From NCBI GenBank assembly GCA_910575615.1, contig CAJTEX010000023.1:1-46675 (forward strand): a stretch of 46,675 nt of DNA, written 5' to 3'. Origin of the DNA: Bacteroidales bacterium. GTDB taxonomy: Bacteria > Bacteroidota > Bacteroidia > Bacteroidales > Muribaculaceae. Positions 1 through 9,865 of the stretch are shown one piece after another. Position 1 is the first letter of the stretch. Every line of letters starts with the position of its first letter. The position numbers and the translations under genes were made by a program. Below the pieces are notes generated by a model. It was given only the letters and a program-made list of their open reading frames with translations. It made no database searches and was not told the DNA's origin.

Positions 1-453
1 CAAAAGAGGTTTACGACCCGTAGGGCCTTATTCCCTCACGCGACTTGGCTGGTTCAGCCTTCCGGCCATTGACCAATATTCCTCACTGCTGCCTCCCGTA
101 GGAGTTTGGACCGTGTCTCAGTTCCAATGTGGGGGACCTTCCTCTCAGAACCCCTACGCATCGTCGGCTTGGTGGGCCGTTGCCCCACCAACTACCTAAT
201 GCGCCGCATGCCCATCCATGACCGGGGTCGCCCCCTTTGACCGGCAGGGGATGTCCCCTCCCGGCATTATGTTGTATTAGGCGGGATTTCTCCCGGTTAT
301 CCATCTGTCACGGCCAGGTTGCATACGTGTTACTCACCCGTGCGCCGGTCGCCGGCGGCAGAAAGCAAGCTTCCTACCCCGCTGCCCCTCGACTTGCATG
401 TGTTAAGCCTGTCGCTAGCGTTCATCCTGAGCCAGGATCAAACTCTTCGTTGT
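1..453 (-). rRNA. 16S ribosomal RNA, 5' portion (partial)
   Basis: This is the reverse complement of the first third of a bacterial 16S rRNA. The universal 27F site lies near 426-447, and the complement of the conserved ACTCCTACGGGAGGCAGC block lies at about 96-113. The stretch reading GATGAACGCTAGCGACAGGC is typical of Bacteroidetes. The rest of the gene, and any 23S and 5S, would lie to the left outside the window. The exact mature 5' end is estimated to within about 5 bases. Confidence 0.97.
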
Positions 454-641
454 TGTTATCTTGTTTCTTTTTCTTTTCAGAATCAGAGACGACCTCGGAG
501 AGCCTCTTGTTGACCCGACTCGGGTTTGGAGAATTGACAAAGTACTTCTATTAGCTCTTGTACTACTCTTAATGTCTATTGTAAATCTTTCAATGTGCTC
601 GTTCGGATTGACTTCCGTTGCGGAGTCGCCGAAAAACTTTG

Positions 642-673
642 CAAAGTTACGGACAATTTTTCAAACCACCAAA
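642..673 (-). promoter_or_regulatory. rRNA promoter P1, Bacteroidetes type
   Basis: On the minus strand TTTG (670-673) is followed by exactly 20 bases and then TAACTTTG (642-649), the -33/-7 pair read by the Bacteroidetes primary sigma factor. It points at the 16S gene and would give a leader of about 180 bases. Confidence 0.85.
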
Positions 674-803
674 TTTTTCTTGAACTTTTTTTCAAGTTTT
701 TTTCGGCGGCCGACTCGTGTCCGCGGCCTTGCCTGTCAGGATTTCAATCTTGCGGAAACCCGGGCTTATCTTCCCGGCGGGACCTCCGTCCCAAAAGCGA
801 GTG

Positions 804-835
804 CAAAGTTAGGCACTTTCTTCCATTCCACCAAA
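804..835 (-). promoter_or_regulatory. rRNA promoter P2, Bacteroidetes type
   Basis: This is a second TTTG (832-835), 20-base spacer, TAACTTTG (804-811), 162 bases upstream of the first. The flanking minus-strand sequence GAAAAATTTGGTGG is shared by both copies, so they look duplicated. Confidence 0.83.
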
Positions 836-1016
836 TTTTTCAGCAAGAATTTTATGCTAAAAAAACATAGTTTTACGAAATATCCACCTCAGTCGCCTAT
901 GTATCAGTAATTTAAACAAATGTTAAAAATCGGAACAAAAAAGCCGGGCTTACGAACACATAAGGTGTCCGGACACCCCACAGGAATAGGGAGCGCCCGG
1001 ACAAGTCCAAATCACC

Positions 1017-1049
1017 GCTGCCAAGACTCATATGGCAGCTATTGTTTTT
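1017..1049. terminator. Possible terminator hairpin
   Basis: Stem GCTGCCA (1017-1023) pairs with TGGCAGC (1033-1039), followed on the plus strand by TATTGTTTTT. It lies downstream of the minus-strand gene ending at 1095, but the T-run is on the wrong side for that gene, so its role is uncertain. Confidence 0.35.
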
Positions 1050-1094
1050 CCATAAACAGCGTCTGAAAAAAATTGGATTCCGCCAGTTGACGAG

Positions 1095-1847
1095 TCAGTA
1101 AACGACCTTGCGGCCATCTACTACATATATACCATGGCCGGGATGGGCCACCTTGCGGCCGTAAAGGTCATAGACCGCTGATTGGCCGGTTTCGCTTTGG
1201 GACATGTCGGCCGCAACCCCTTCAAGCCCTGAAACCGGCTTGCGGGGAGAGAGCCTAAACACCCACTCGTTGGTGTCATAGGCCACCGTGGCACGCGACA
1301 CGTTGATGGCGTAGTCCTGGTCAGCACCGGCGCAATTCATATATCTGAATAGGCCTTCCTCGTCTGCGTCGGTGTAGATGTCTGTATACACCTCGCCAGT
1401 CTCTGAATCCACCCCGGCCTTGAGCGCGCCGAGTTTGAATCCATATTTGTCATCGGGGGTCGAACTGTCGGAGGTGGAGACATATTTCCACCGGCCATCT
1501 ACGCTGAACGCGGTTGGGTCGATGCTGAGGTAGCCGTCTGGAGCCGCTTTGCAGACGAGAGCAAAGACTTTGGGGTCATCGGGTGACGGCTCGAAACGCC
1601 AGAACTGATAGTCGTATGCGGCATCAGTGGCTTCAACGGGAGCGGCCGACCATATCATGTCGGAATGCGCCGAACCTTCGGGAAAATACTGCACACACCT
1701 GCCAAGGCGCGCGTCCGCGCCGTTATACATCGTCACGAGGCGGTACCACACATCGGTGTCGGGGGTCTGCGCATCCTGCGCGGCGATTGGCGACGCAAAT
1801 GCAGCCATACCTGCAATAGCGAGAGAAATTGTCTTTACGCGTGACAT
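1095..1847 (-). CDS. Exported hypothetical protein with C-terminal sorting-like domain
   Basis: I do not recognise a specific family. The start at 1847 gives a 250-residue protein opening with a clear signal peptide (MSRVKTISLAIAGMAAFASP, cleavage near AAQ-DAQ). A start further upstream would bury that signal behind 45 unlikely residues. The body is rich in Asp, Tyr and Trp. The last 35 residues (VYDLYGRKVAHPGHG, then a short beta segment ending RKVVY) resemble the short C-terminal domain common on exported Bacteroidales proteins, which often act as type IX secretion signals. With porU 2 kb away, export or surface anchoring is plausible. No Bacteroidetes -7 box was seen directly upstream. Confidence 0.8.
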   Translation of the reverse strand: MSRVKTISLAIAGMAAFASPIAAQDAQTPDTDVWYRLVTMYNGADARLGRCVQYFPEGSAHSDMIWSAAPVEATDAAYDYQFWRFEPSPDDPKVFALVCKAAPDGYLSIDPTAFSVDGRWKYVSTSDSSTPDDKYGFKLGALKAGVDSETGEVYTDIYTDADEEGLFRYMNCAGADQDYAINVSRATVAYDTNEWVFRLSPRKPVSGLEGVAADMSQSETGQSAVYDLYGRKVAHPGHGIYVVDGRKVVY

Positions 1848-2000
1848 AAGCAAAGTCTTTTTTTGATACACATCTTGTTTATAAATCATATCCGGGAACA
1901 GAGGACGATTCTGACCAATGCCCTTTGCACATCCCTCAGATATTAAAACTTCCGCTGCGCCACTTTGTTCATGCCTTTGCAAAATTTGCCGTCCCGGAAG

Positions 2001-2046
2001 ACAGAAACCGCCCCGGGATTCCTATGGGAGGGAATCGCCGGGGCGG
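2001..2046 (-). terminator. Terminator of the enolase gene
   Basis: A GC-rich hairpin (CCGCCCCGG near 2008 pairing with CCGGGGCGG ending at 2046, extended by GATTCC/GGAATC) is followed on the minus strand by TTTCTGTCTT. It lies about 60 bases past the eno stop. Confidence 0.65.
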
Positions 2047-2108
2047 CTATCTTCAATGACAGTCACCACCATCCAGCGGCGGAGCCTGTCGGTTGTTCAC
2101 AGGGATGA

Positions 2109-3422
<1,314 letters not shown>

Positions 3423-3500
3423 CTAAAAAGCAGTTGGGTTATTTATAGTATCGTGTCAGGGACGCCGGGAGCACCTGCCGGCACGACTCAACGTCGGGTG

Positions 3501-3508
3501 CAAAGTTA
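3501..3508 (-). promoter_or_regulatory. -7 box of the enolase promoter
   Basis: TAACTTTG on the minus strand, about 100 bases before the eno start. No matching -33 TTTG is found at 19-21 bases, so only the -7 element is supported. Confidence 0.55.
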
Positions 3509-3527
3509 CGAAAAAAACCGGGAATAT

Positions 3528-3559
3528 GTTGCCGGATTGATTAAAAAAGCGTAAATTTG
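3528..3559 (+). promoter_or_regulatory. Promoter of tRNA-Leu
   Basis: GTTG (3528-3531), 20 bases, TAAATTTG (3552-3559). This places the transcription start about 40 bases before the tRNA and back to back with the eno promoter. Confidence 0.6.
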
Positions 3560-3605
3560 CGGCGGAAAAAGGTGGGAGGATACAAGCCATCCTCCCAGTC
3601 GTTCC

Positions 3606-3689
3606 GGCCGAATGGTGGAATGGTAGACACGAAGGACTTAAAATCCTTTGGCCATTGAGGCTGTGTGGGTTCGAGTCCCACTTCGGCTA
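3606..3689 (+). tRNA. tRNA-Leu (anticodon UAA)
   Basis: A class II tRNA folds with acceptor GGCCGAA/TTCGGCT (with a G-U first pair), D stem GTG/CAC, anticodon stem AAGGA/TCCTT with loop CTTAAAA (anticodon TAA), a long variable arm, and T arm GTGGG-TTCGAGT-CCCAC. The 3' CCA is not encoded, as is common in Bacteroidetes. The ends could shift by one base. Confidence 0.95.
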
Positions 3690-3696
3690 CAACGAT

Positions 3697-3747
3697 AAAA
3701 AGCCCTCGGGGCCAGCCGTCAACGCGGCTGGCCCCGAGGGCTTTTTT
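3697..3747. terminator. Strong bidirectional terminator
   Basis: A perfect 18-bp stem (3701-3718 with 3725-3742) with a 6-base loop is flanked by AAAA on the left and TTTTTT on the right. It ends the tRNA transcript on the plus strand and porU on the minus strand. Confidence 0.93.
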
Positions 3748-3758
3748 AATGCTCGGCA

Positions 3759-6700
3759 TCACCTGCCGACCACGATTGTGGCCGGAGACGCCGAACCATA
3801 GCGGCGGCCTGCCTTGAAGTAGACGCGGGCCGTGTATGCGCCATCCTCAACCTGCCGGCCGTCATTGTCGACGAGATTCCACGAGTAAGGGAACGAGACG
3901 TTCTCACACGAGAACACCGTGCGTCCGGCAGCGTCCTCCACCACAAGCCGTCCCTCGGGCGCATCCGGCAACTGGTGGTCGAGGTCAATAACCGCCTCGT
4001 GACGGGCGAGGGGGGCGTCGACCACGATTGCAGCCTCGGCCACATTGACGACATTAACATTGATGGTTTTCTCGGCCGACATTCCGCCGATGTTGACCAC
4101 CCTGAGGGTCAATGAGTGTGGGCCGTCGGCAATCCCAGTGACAGGATAAGCCAGCTGGGCCGACCCATCGGCGGCCACGTCAAGATAACCGTCAACGCCG
4201 GCAAGTTTCTTAGAATTGTCGAGAATCAGGCTGACGCTGCCCCCCATGCGGTCTGAGCTTCCAAGCAATCCTATTTCGTCAGACTCCACCGAGGCATACA
4301 GCACGAAGTCGCCGGGCAGGCAGGCATTTGCCGAATTATCCTCGTCGGCGGCATACATCGAGGAGATGACCGGGGCTTCGACCACCACTCCGTCAGGGAC
4401 CGATTGGCCAACCGACAGGCCATCGAGATGGCCCACAGCGGAGCGCGACAGGTCGTCGGTGATTGCATAGAGGTTCATGCGGTTGCCTTTGCCTGAATAG
4501 GCCGGGACCGCGAACGCGAACTCGCCGCTGAAACGGCCATCCTCCACTGTCATCTTCACCTCCTGGAGCATATCCTCTTCGAGGTCGATACTCATGACAG
4601 GGTTGTCGACATTGGCTGTGCTGGCAGAGGTCACAGTGTGCGCGCCGTCATACACGGTGATGGTCAGAGTCCCTGAGAACGATGTGTCGACACTACCGTC
4701 TGCAGCCGTCACCACACCCTCAATGCGCTGTTTCTCAAGCGGGTTGGCCTCAATTGCACTTCCGTCGACCTCCTTATTGTTGAACGACAGAATCTCCACC
4801 TTGTTGCCAGGCAATCCACGAATCGGGAGCATCGGGTCTCCGGCGAAGTTGTAACACATAGTGTTAACGGCGATTCCGGTATGTCCGGCAGTGAGACCAG
4901 GGTAAATCGTCCCCGGGCTGGAGATATACAGGTTATGGCCGTCGCGGTAGACATCGCCGAATGTGGCTCCCGGCTTCTGGGAATAATATCCACGGGCCAT
5001 CATGGTGCAGACGTGGACATTGTACTGGGCGTAGACCGGGCGTGTCGACCCTACACCGGCAATCATACCGCCATTTGGGTTGAACAGCATATCGACCTGG
5101 AGGCTGGGCGCCGGAGAGTCAAGCACCATCGTCTGGCATGTGCCGTAAACGGCAAACGGGGGATTCTCGTTGTAGACCTCCTTATCGTAAGCGTTGGACC
5201 ACAGCATACCTGAGCCAATCTGGGTGCATCCGAGCGAATGCCCGAGGAAAAACCACATGCCCACACCGCGCTGCAGCTGTTGCCGTATGCGGGTGCGCAT
5301 GCTGTTGTTGCTTCCGCCCGAAGGATTATACAAAGCCTGTATGTGCATATCGAGCATCGTCGACGGGGAAATCTTGGCGATAAGGTCGCGCATGTCCTTT
5401 GCCTGGTTGAAATGGAGGTTCTCATCCCCCATGTCGGCGGTCATGATGGCGCGGTTGTAGACCGGCCGGTCTGACAGCGTGTCGAGATAACGGTTTGCCT
5501 TGACGAGGTAATCGGCCGCCTCGCCCCAGTTGATGGCCGGGATGCGGCCTACCTTTATGTCGAGTTTCGAACGCAGAAGATGGTTCTCCTCCACGGCGTA
5601 GTCATATTTGAATTTGTCTGACAGCATTCCGTAGATGGCGTCGGTGGCGTAAGACTTGGGCTGTTCGCCACATCCGGAGGTGTCGTCACACTCCAGCATC
5701 GGGATGTATGTCCGGGCAAATTCCTCTGGCGACTCCACAGCCGTAAGGCCGGTGTTGTCATTGAAGGCGCGGCCGAATATCAGCAATGCCTCGAACTTCT
5801 CCGGGTCTCGGTCGTAAAGCATCTTAGCCAGACGGCGGATGGCCATCGGATGGGGATGGCCCGAGCCAAACTCATTGCAGATGTCGAGGAAAGGCACCAC
5901 TGCCACCTCCACGCCTGTCTTCTGGCGGTGCATCTCGGCCAGCAGGAGCGCCTGGTCGTAAGTCTTGGCGGAGGCCACGACGAGCATCTGCGGCACATCC
6001 ATCCCGTGATAGTTCTGGTTGGCCACCTCGCCGACCACCTCCACCCGGCAAAGCTCGCGGGAGGGGTCGAACACGATGGCCTGCACGCCGGCCCTGGAGG
6101 TCGACATCTGCGTCCTCCGGTCAGACACGAATCCAAGCGAGCCATCCGCGTCGATTTCCTTGACGACGAGTTCGGTCGGGACCGAACCCGGGGTGACCAC
6201 CCAGGCTTTTGTGGATCCTGTCGCGTTGACAAGCTTCACAGGTTGCCCGGTGGTAATCATAGTAAACGACAGGCGGTGCTGGGGAATGCCGGACACATCG
6301 GTAGTGCGGGGATAGCTGAACGCGTAATAATCCATCGAAGCCTCCAGCAGAGGGGCAACAGACTTGGACGGGTCGACCGTCAACGGGTAGATGTCATCCG
6401 CGGTCTTGGCCAGCCCCGAGAAATATGCCTGGTTCGCCGCATAACGATATACAAAATGCCCCGGGTCATCTCCATATCCCTGCACAGAGGAGGTCTGCCT
6501 GATGACCCCATCATCTCCCGGCATAGAAAACTCGAGACGGCCAGACTGCGCCTTTATCCCCAAGCCATATGTCAGCGTCGGTATATCTTTCGATGTCGGG
6601 TCGTAGGCCGGCATATGCACGTCATACGTAGCCGTGCCGGTGTCGGCGATGTTATCGCCAAAGAGATACGCGCCCAGGCTGTAAGGCTGGCGGTCAGTGA

Positions 6701-7232
6701 AATTGCGCCACACCAGGCCATGGGCCTTCTCAAGCACTGAGGAAGTGGCAGAAACCGGCGTGTCTACCGACTCCACCTCAAGCCGGGGATGCGAGTCGGT
6801 CAGGAAGTAATACGCGCAGGCATTGTTGAGGTTACGTTTCATCTGTATCCTGAAGCGGGTCGACAGGTTGCCGACAAATTCCTGCGGCTCCTCGGTGGCC
6901 ACGCCATAAAAGACCAGCTTGTCGCCATACGACGCCACAGGGACGGCTGGAAGGTCGTCGGGCATCGAGGTGGAGAACTCATAGCTGCTCAGCTCCACTC
7001 CGGAGTAACCGTAGACCGCCACCTTCGACGGGTCGGAGAAACCGAGTTGTTTGAGCTGGCTGAACGGTATCTCCTGCATTCCGGTGGATGACACCTTTAT
7101 TTTCACCCACTTTCCGGAAGACAGCAACGAATTTTCTGTATAATAGGATGTCGGCAACGCGACAACCAACGGGGCCAGCAACATGACGGCCACAAGTGAA
7201 GAGAGAGGTCTGCGATATGATTGTCTAAACAT
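3759..7232 (-). CDS. porU: Type IX secretion system sortase PorU
   Basis: PorU is the cell-surface C25-family (gingipain-like) cysteine protease that removes C-terminal signals from type IX cargo and attaches cargo to lipopolysaccharide. Starting at 7232 the protein has 1157 residues and opens with a signal peptide (RRPLSSLVAVMLLAPLVVA); P. gingivalis PorU is about the same length. The catalytic dyad is visible: His665 in FFLGHSLG and Cys699 in VYGTCQTMVLDSP, followed by the C25-type GGMIAGVGSTRPVY. The last ~90 residues (ending YGSASPATIVVGR) form a FlgD-like Ig/sorting domain. Starts at 7244 or 7283 are possible but weaken the signal peptide. The gene stands alone and converges on the tRNA. 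Confidence 0.93.
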   Translation of the reverse strand: MFRQSYRRPLSSLVAVMLLAPLVVALPTSYYTENSLLSSGKWVKIKVSSTGMQEIPFSQLKQLGFSDPSKVAVYGYSGVELSSYEFSTSMPDDLPAVPVASYGDKLVFYGVATEEPQEFVGNLSTRFRIQMKRNLNNACAYYFLTDSHPRLEVESVDTPVSATSSVLEKAHGLVWRNFTDRQPYSLGAYLFGDNIADTGTATYDVHMPAYDPTSKDIPTLTYGLGIKAQSGRLEFSMPGDDGVIRQTSSVQGYGDDPGHFVYRYAANQAYFSGLAKTADDIYPLTVDPSKSVAPLLEASMDYYAFSYPRTTDVSGIPQHRLSFTMITTGQPVKLVNATGSTKAWVVTPGSVPTELVVKEIDADGSLGFVSDRRTQMSTSRAGVQAIVFDPSRELCRVEVVGEVANQNYHGMDVPQMLVVASAKTYDQALLLAEMHRQKTGVEVAVVPFLDICNEFGSGHPHPMAIRRLAKMLYDRDPEKFEALLIFGRAFNDNTGLTAVESPEEFARTYIPMLECDDTSGCGEQPKSYATDAIYGMLSDKFKYDYAVEENHLLRSKLDIKVGRIPAINWGEAADYLVKANRYLDTLSDRPVYNRAIMTADMGDENLHFNQAKDMRDLIAKISPSTMLDMHIQALYNPSGGSNNSMRTRIRQQLQRGVGMWFFLGHSLGCTQIGSGMLWSNAYDKEVYNENPPFAVYGTCQTMVLDSPAPSLQVDMLFNPNGGMIAGVGSTRPVYAQYNVHVCTMMARGYYSQKPGATFGDVYRDGHNLYISSPGTIYPGLTAGHTGIAVNTMCYNFAGDPMLPIRGLPGNKVEILSFNNKEVDGSAIEANPLEKQRIEGVVTAADGSVDTSFSGTLTITVYDGAHTVTSASTANVDNPVMSIDLEEDMLQEVKMTVEDGRFSGEFAFAVPAYSGKGNRMNLYAITDDLSRSAVGHLDGLSVGQSVPDGVVVEAPVISSMYAADEDNSANACLPGDFVLYASVESDEIGLLGSSDRMGGSVSLILDNSKKLAGVDGYLDVAADGSAQLAYPVTGIADGPHSLTLRVVNIGGMSAEKTINVNVVNVAEAAIVVDAPLARHEAVIDLDHQLPDAPEGRLVVEDAAGRTVFSCENVSFPYSWNLVDNDGRQVEDGAYTARVYFKAGRRYGSASPATIVVGR

Positions 7233-7468
7233 TTTCCAGGGCATATTGAAGAGGGGACGGCAGAACAATACCATACCTGTCACGCGTTGTTAATATAGTG
7301 ATACAAATTTCCCAAAGGATTAACGTGTGAACGCGTGATTTATTACACCTCCGCCGAAATTCACTCGCCATCCACGCCACATGAAGTCATCACCCCAAGA
7401 TTCCGCGTCCAAACATCGCCGGGATTTGCCGATAAGTCTGAAAAGCAACCCAGCTTGATATTTTTTAG

Positions 7469-7476
7469 TAACTTTG
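7469..7476 (+). promoter_or_regulatory. -7 box upstream of the PCMD protein
   Basis: TAACTTTG lies 20 bases before the ATG at 7497. No TTTG is found at the expected -33 spacing. Confidence 0.5.
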
Positions 7477-7496
7477 CCGTCCAAAAACTATTTTTT

Positions 7497-8456
7497 ATGA
7501 GACATTACCTTGTATTCCCCATAATTCTGATGGTGGCGCTGTCAGCCGCAGCCCAGAAGACCGAGCCTATAAAATATGGCAACTTCGAGAACTGGGTGAC
7601 ACGCAACATACATGAATCGCGCGTAATAGGCGGCAACACCCGCCAGATTTATGAAATAGCCCCCAACGCCACCATCAACGGCGACACACCCTATAAAAAC
7701 CAGGGAGGCTCACCTTGGGCCACCTCCAATGTGATGGCCAAGGTGTGTGGCGTCACCAAGACCTCAAACGCCGTCTTCCCCGACAAGCGCGAGACCGGCG
7801 GACGCTGCTGCAAGCTGACCACCCTCATGGAGGAATGCAAGGCTCTGGGAATCGTAAATATCGATGTGTTGGTCGCCGGCTCGATTTTCCTGGGGGAATT
7901 TTTCGAACCGGTGAAATCGACCTCCGAGCCATACTCGAAGATGGAGATGGGCATACCGTTCACACGCCGCCCCAAGGCCCTGCAGTTTGACTACAAACTC
8001 CACATGCCCCCGGCCTCAACCGGCAGGATCTACTCCTCGGGCTTCGGCAAGAAGAAACAGCTCAAAGGCAACGACGCGGCCGAGGTCTACATCATACTCC
8101 AGCGCAGATGGGAGGACGCCGACGGCAACCTCTACGCCAAGCGTGTCGGCACAGGCCGCGAACGGTTTGGCAAAGGCACCAACGGATGGGTCAGCTCCCA
8201 CCGCATTCCTGTCCATTACGGCGACATAACGAAAGAGCCGTATTACAAAAGCTACATGGGACTCATCCCCGCTGAGAAATCCTACTATGCCCGCAACTCC
8301 AGAGGGAAGATGGTGCCGGTCAAGGAGGTCGGCTGGGACTCGGCCGACGCCACTCCGACCCATCTGATGGTGATGGCCTCGGCTGGCTCGGGCACCGCCT
8401 ACATAGGCACACTCGACCTCACCCTGTGGGTCGACAACTTCGCCTTGGTCTATTGA
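7497..8456 (+). CDS. Exported PCMD-domain protein
   Basis: The protein has 319 residues when started at 7497, which gives a signal peptide (MRHYLVFPIILMVALSAAAQ). It resembles the PCMD family (putative carbohydrate metabolism domain) of Bacteroidetes: an early NFENW segment, a central run GGRCCKLTT, and FTRRPKALQFDYKL, which is characteristic. The C-terminal segment with GTLDLTLWVDNFALVY closes a jelly-roll-like fold. PCMD proteins are exported and often linked to glycan handling, but no SusC/D or glycosidase gene is adjacent. The upstream 160 bases that could extend the frame contain the -7 box, so the short start is preferred. Confidence 0.8.
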   Translation: MRHYLVFPIILMVALSAAAQKTEPIKYGNFENWVTRNIHESRVIGGNTRQIYEIAPNATINGDTPYKNQGGSPWATSNVMAKVCGVTKTSNAVFPDKRETGGRCCKLTTLMEECKALGIVNIDVLVAGSIFLGEFFEPVKSTSEPYSKMEMGIPFTRRPKALQFDYKLHMPPASTGRIYSSGFGKKKQLKGNDAAEVYIILQRRWEDADGNLYAKRVGTGRERFGKGTNGWVSSHRIPVHYGDITKEPYYKSYMGLIPAEKSYYARNSRGKMVPVKEVGWDSADATPTHLMVMASAGSGTAYIGTLDLTLWVDNFALVY

Positions 8457-8471
8457 ACTCCACCCCTCCCG

Positions 8472-8500
8472 ATCCGGCCTCCACGGGCCGGATTCTCATT
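8472..8500. terminator. Terminator between converging genes
   Basis: Stem ATCCGGCC (8472-8479) pairs with GGCCGGAT (8486-8493), followed by TCTCATTT. It ends the PCMD gene and lies at the end of the rex operon. Confidence 0.6.
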
Positions 8501-9131
8501 TCAACCTGAGCGACAACGCCTCGCGGCCGTCGACCGAGGCCACCAGCGAACAATCGAGCTGCAAGGGGAACTCCAGTCCCACTGAGGCGGGGAGCACCAT
8601 GTCGCCGCTCTTCAGAGTGGCGTAACGGCTCAGCAAGGCGATTGTATCGTCGATATGCAACGCCGTCAGGTCAATCAGGCATTCCTTTTCAACCGCAGAC
8701 GCCACCGAAACGGCCCTGCCAGGCAGCGGACTCATCACCGCGCCCACGGCAATTTTCCCTCCCTGGGGCAGCGGCATCATCTCCCCTGCCGTCAACGCGC
8801 CGTCGAAGCTGTCGGTCAGCGCATCAGGCACCGAGTCGCCGCATGGTCTGACACAGGCCACCAGCGAGAACCCTTCGACATACCTGCTGGCGAACCTGGG
8901 GGATATGAACTTCCCAAGCCGACCAATATGCACCGCCGGGCGCACCTCCACCACCCATCCCTCACGGGCAAAGTCGGGGATGAACACCGGGCGGTTGTTG
9001 CGCACGACAGCCGAGTCGGCGACAAGCCTTGCGGGCAACACCCCCGCCGGGACAGCCTCCGGGCTATCCAGCGCCGAGGCGGCGGCCTGCGGCCATCGCG
9101 ACGCGTCGCGGTCAATCCTGAATATCTTCAT
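8496..9131 (-). CDS. Fumarylacetoacetate hydrolase-like protein, degenerate
   Basis: The 211-residue protein resembles the short FAH-family proteins of Bacteroidales in the middle segment: RPVFIPDFA, then IGRLGKFISPRFASRY, then DSFDGALTAGEMMPL. Family enzymes hydrolyse or decarboxylate small keto acids using a metal held by an E-x-E pair. At the matching place I read VEVRPAVHI, where one glutamate is kept and the second is arginine, and much of the N-terminal and C-terminal catalytic region is poorly matched. It may therefore be inactive or have a changed function. The gene starts 16 bases after the rex stop, so the two are probably co-transcribed. Confidence 0.65.
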   Translation of the reverse strand: MKIFRIDRDASRWPQAAASALDSPEAVPAGVLPARLVADSAVVRNNRPVFIPDFAREGWVVEVRPAVHIGRLGKFISPRFASRYVEGFSLVACVRPCGDSVPDALTDSFDGALTAGEMMPLPQGGKIAVGAVMSPLPGRAVSVASAVEKECLIDLTALHIDDTIALLSRYATLKSGDMVLPASVGLEFPLQLDCSLVASVDGREALSLRLK

Positions 9132-9147
9132 TGCTGCAATCCGGGGA

Positions 9148-9783
9148 TTATCTCGACAACATACGGTTATACATCACCGCAAGATGAGCGTATATAGAGG
9201 TGTTGGTGACAACAATTTCCTCAGGCACCTGGATGCGGTAGGGGGTGAAATTCCAGATGGCTTTAAGCCCCGCCTCCACTATCGAATCGGCGGCATCCTG
9301 GGCATACTCCACCGGGACGGTGACGATACCGATTTCCATTCCAAGCTCGCGGGCCTTCTCGCCCAGACAGGCGACATCATATACAGGCATCCCCTCATGG
9401 GTGGTGCCGATCTTGGCGGGGTCGACATCGAAGCCGGCCACCACCTCCAGGCCATAGTTGGTAAGACCGGAGTCCTGCATCAGGGCGCGCCCGAGCGAGC
9501 CCACCCCTATTATAGCGGCCCTGTGGCGTTTGCGAAACCCGAGAAACTCCTCCAGCTTATGTTCGAGCAGCGCCACCTCATAGCCTATGCGGGTCTTCCC
9601 TTTTATGTCAAGAAACGACAGGTCTTTGGCTATCTGCGACGCGTCGACATTTATGCCGCGGGCGATACCGGTCGAGGAGACATACTCCACACCCCTCTCC
9701 CTGAGGAGGCTGACATAAGCCAGGTACCACGGCAGGCGGCGCAAGGCCGGTTCTGGTATCAAATCGCGTAGTCGGTCAAGCAT
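9148..9783 (-). CDS. rex: Redox-sensing transcriptional repressor Rex
   Basis: Rex is a dimeric NADH/NAD+ sensor that represses fermentation and respiration genes until NADH rises. The 211-residue protein has an N-terminal winged helix (about residues 15-80, with VSSTGIARGINVDASQIAKD as recognition region). A Rossmann domain follows, with AIIGVGSLGRAL as the nucleotide-binding loop, FDVDPAKIG, and VPVEYAQDAAD. The C-terminal WNFTP and the swapped helix are as expected. It leads a two-gene operon with the FAH-like gene. Confidence 0.96.
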   Translation of the reverse strand: MLDRLRDLIPEPALRRLPWYLAYVSLLRERGVEYVSSTGIARGINVDASQIAKDLSFLDIKGKTRIGYEVALLEHKLEEFLGFRKRHRAAIIGVGSLGRALMQDSGLTNYGLEVVAGFDVDPAKIGTTHEGMPVYDVACLGEKARELGMEIGIVTVPVEYAQDAADSIVEAGLKAIWNFTPYRIQVPEEIVVTNTSIYAHLAVMYNRMLSR

Positions 9784-9824
9784 TGCTGGTTCTCTCTTCT
9801 AAATCTGTTGTGTTATTCCGTGTG

Positions 9825-9832
9825 CAAAGTTA
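9825..9832 (-). promoter_or_regulatory. -7 box of the rex operon
   Basis: TAACTTTG on the minus strand, 41 bases before the rex start. No clear -33 element is seen at 19-21 bases. Confidence 0.55.
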
Positions 9833-9865
9833 AGCAATTTCCCTCAAAAATCCGCTTTCGGCGTG

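Larger units (their letters stand above)
454..1094. other. rRNA leader and promoter region, no gene
   Basis: This stretch holds the 16S leader (454-635), the two tandem promoters, and AT-rich upstream sequence. At 964-977 there is a perfect 14-base palindrome (GGTGTCCGGACACC), and at 1017-1039 a 7-bp hairpin. The small open frames here have no recognisable protein features and overlap the rRNA leader, so none is called. Confidence 0.8.

Noticed and set aside
237-910. Small plus-strand frames over the 16S gene and its leader
   Set aside because: They overlap rRNA and its promoters and have no protein character.
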